A stretch of 64,000 bases of DNA from Candidatus Gastranaerophilales bacterium. Lineage in GTDB: Bacteria; Cyanobacteriota; Vampirovibrionia; Gastranaerophilales; Gastranaerophilaceae. A program made the translations under genes and the position numbers. Below, one piece after another: positions 62,434 to 64,000 of this stretch. How positions within the stretch are numbered: the stretch's first letter is position 1; every line of letters begins with the position of its first letter. The stretch lies in NCBI GenBank assembly GCA_944324345.1, contig CALUVT010000003.1:186001-250000 (forward strand), in the 5' to 3' direction. Under the pieces are notes generated by a model. It was given only the letters and a program-made list of their open reading frames with translations. It ran no database searches and was not told the origin of the DNA.

Positions 62434-63325
62434 GTTTCCTTTGGTATCTTTTGTTGTTACATCGTACAATTACGAAAAATATATCTTGGAAACTCTTGAA
62501 AGCATTAAATCACAAACATATAAAAACTTTGAAATTATTGTAGTTGACGATTGTTCTAAAGACAAATCCTGTGATATTGTAGAAGATTTTATTTCCAACA
62601 ATCAGAATTTAAAAATTACACTTATCAAACACAAAAAAAATGCAGGGCAGCTTGCAGCAATGATAACCGGCTTAAAAACCTCAAAAGGGCAGTTTATAAG
62701 CTTTATAGACAGCGACGACGTGTTGAGTGAAGAATATGCTGCTTCACACATATCAGTACACTTGCAAAGTTCAGTTGCATTTACATCTTGCACAATAGTT
62801 GAAATAGGGCAAGAAAATGAAATTCATACAATTAAATCAACAGCATCGCCGTCAAACAAAAATATCAAACTCTTAAAACAAATAAGCAAGAACATTGAAA
62901 ACTCAGAAATTCTTGAAATTCCACTTGAATATGAGATTTTAAAAAACAAACATTTTGGAGGCTGGTATTGGTCTCCAAACAGTTCTGCAATGTTTAGGAA
63001 AGCATCTATTGAACTTATTAAAGATTACAAAAATACTGATGCATGGAGAATTTGCCCCGACAAATTTTTATTCAACTTTGCACATCTGATAGGTGGTTCC
63101 GCAATCATTTACTCACCACTTGTCGGATACAGAAGACACAATGATAATGCCGGAAACTGCTCACTCGTTACCGGTGACAAACGATTACACAGTGATTATA
63201 CAACCGAAATTAATATTAAAAACAACTTGAAAATACGCCCTGAAACGATTAAGTTTTTGTGGCAAGAAAGAAAAACTTTAGGATATAGAAATACCCTAAA
63301 GCTAATCTTTTCAACAATGTTGTAA
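62426..63325 (+). CDS. Family 2 glycosyltransferase
   Basis: A GT-A fold enzyme of about 299 residues. The N-terminal FPLVSFVVTSYNYEKYILET and NFEIIVVDDCSKDKS bind the nucleotide sugar, and FISFIDSDDVLSEEY carries the metal-binding DxD. The later part (WYWSPNSSAMFRKASIELIK) probably holds the acceptor site. It has no membrane helix. The ATG at 62426 overlaps the membrane-protein stop by 8 nt, so they are co-translated. The sugar and acceptor are unknown; cell-surface glycans are likely. Confidence 0.88.
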   Translation: MLKFPLVSFVVTSYNYEKYILETLESIKSQTYKNFEIIVVDDCSKDKSCDIVEDFISNNQNLKITLIKHKKNAGQLAAMITGLKTSKGQFISFIDSDDVLSEEYAASHISVHLQSSVAFTSCTIVEIGQENEIHTIKSTASPSNKNIKLLKQISKNIENSEILEIPLEYEILKNKHFGGWYWSPNSSAMFRKASIELIKDYKNTDAWRICPDKFLFNFAHLIGGSAIIYSPLVGYRRHNDNAGNCSLVTGDKRLHSDYTTEINIKNNLKIRPETIKFLWQERKTLGYRNTLKLIFSTML

Positions 63326-63349
63326 ATTATAAGTTTAAAAACTTTCTTT

Positions 63350-64000
<651 letters not shown>

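Overview
The window is AT-rich bacterial chromosome with tightly packed genes on both strands. KdsA (KDO synthesis), an RND pump with a TolC-type outer-membrane partner and Tat export all point to a Gram-negative cell envelope. The presence of GatB implies indirect charging of Gln or Asn tRNAs. A cyanobacterial-type GH57 branching enzyme, several short-leader type IV pilin-like proteins (GFTLAEVLIT class), a lar nickel-cofactor cluster and many small lineage-specific proteins suggest a non-photosynthetic relative of Cyanobacteria (Melainabacteria/Vampirovibrionia, Gastranaerophilales-like). That placement is inference from gene content, not from a marker-gene tree.

Layout. 0-7 kb: two unknown small proteins, folP, gatB, a SIS sugar isomerase, then a leftward kdsA-MBL hydrolase-pheS unit. 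7-12 kb: a pilin-like gene with a G10 leader ORF, then the leftward translation/transcription unit rpmG-tRNA-Trp-secE-nusG-rplK-rplA, and coaD. 12-19.7 kb: a UvrD-type helicase with a RecB-like nuclease, a pilin/XRE divergent pair, and rplJ-rplL with an L10 leader. 19.7-25.7 kb: panC, panB, yvcK, pxpA, a membrane-anchored HsdR_N-like protein and rpsT. 25.9-31 kb: a large papain-like (calpain/C39-like) cysteine protease with hydrophobic segments, the GH57 enzyme and tRNA-Asp. 31-38 kb: an RND tripartite pump. 38-45 kb: one rightward block of flavodoxin, Tat-targeted aldo/keto reductase-ferredoxin, polyferredoxin membrane protein, tatA, tatC, larB, larC, NikMN-like transporter and larE. 46-50 kb: leftward pyrH-frr-cdsA-rnc-rpe. 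50-53 kb: RHH protein, a regulator built of four GntR-type winged helices, and a second pilin/XRE pair. 53-60 kb: leftward prfA-ylxR-infB, then an inserted rightward pilin gene, then rbfA-truB and envelope proteins. 60-64 kb: a third leader-ORF pilin gene, a DUF475 membrane protein, a GT2 glycosyltransferase and the 3' part of ahcY.

The most unusual signal is shared by three pilin-like genes near 8.1, 55.8 and 61.2 kb. Each is preceded by a short leader ORF with a good ribosome binding site that contains a G/C homopolymer of exactly 10 bases; I saw no other tract this long in the window. In all three the leader is out of frame with the pilin, and in all three one extra base in the tract would fuse leader and pilin into one reading frame. 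This looks like a phase-variable or slippage-controlled family, unless it is a shared homopolymer error in the assembly. The other two pilin-like genes lack this leader. Each instead faces a divergent XRE regulator across a perfect inverted repeat, and both regulators look leaderless.
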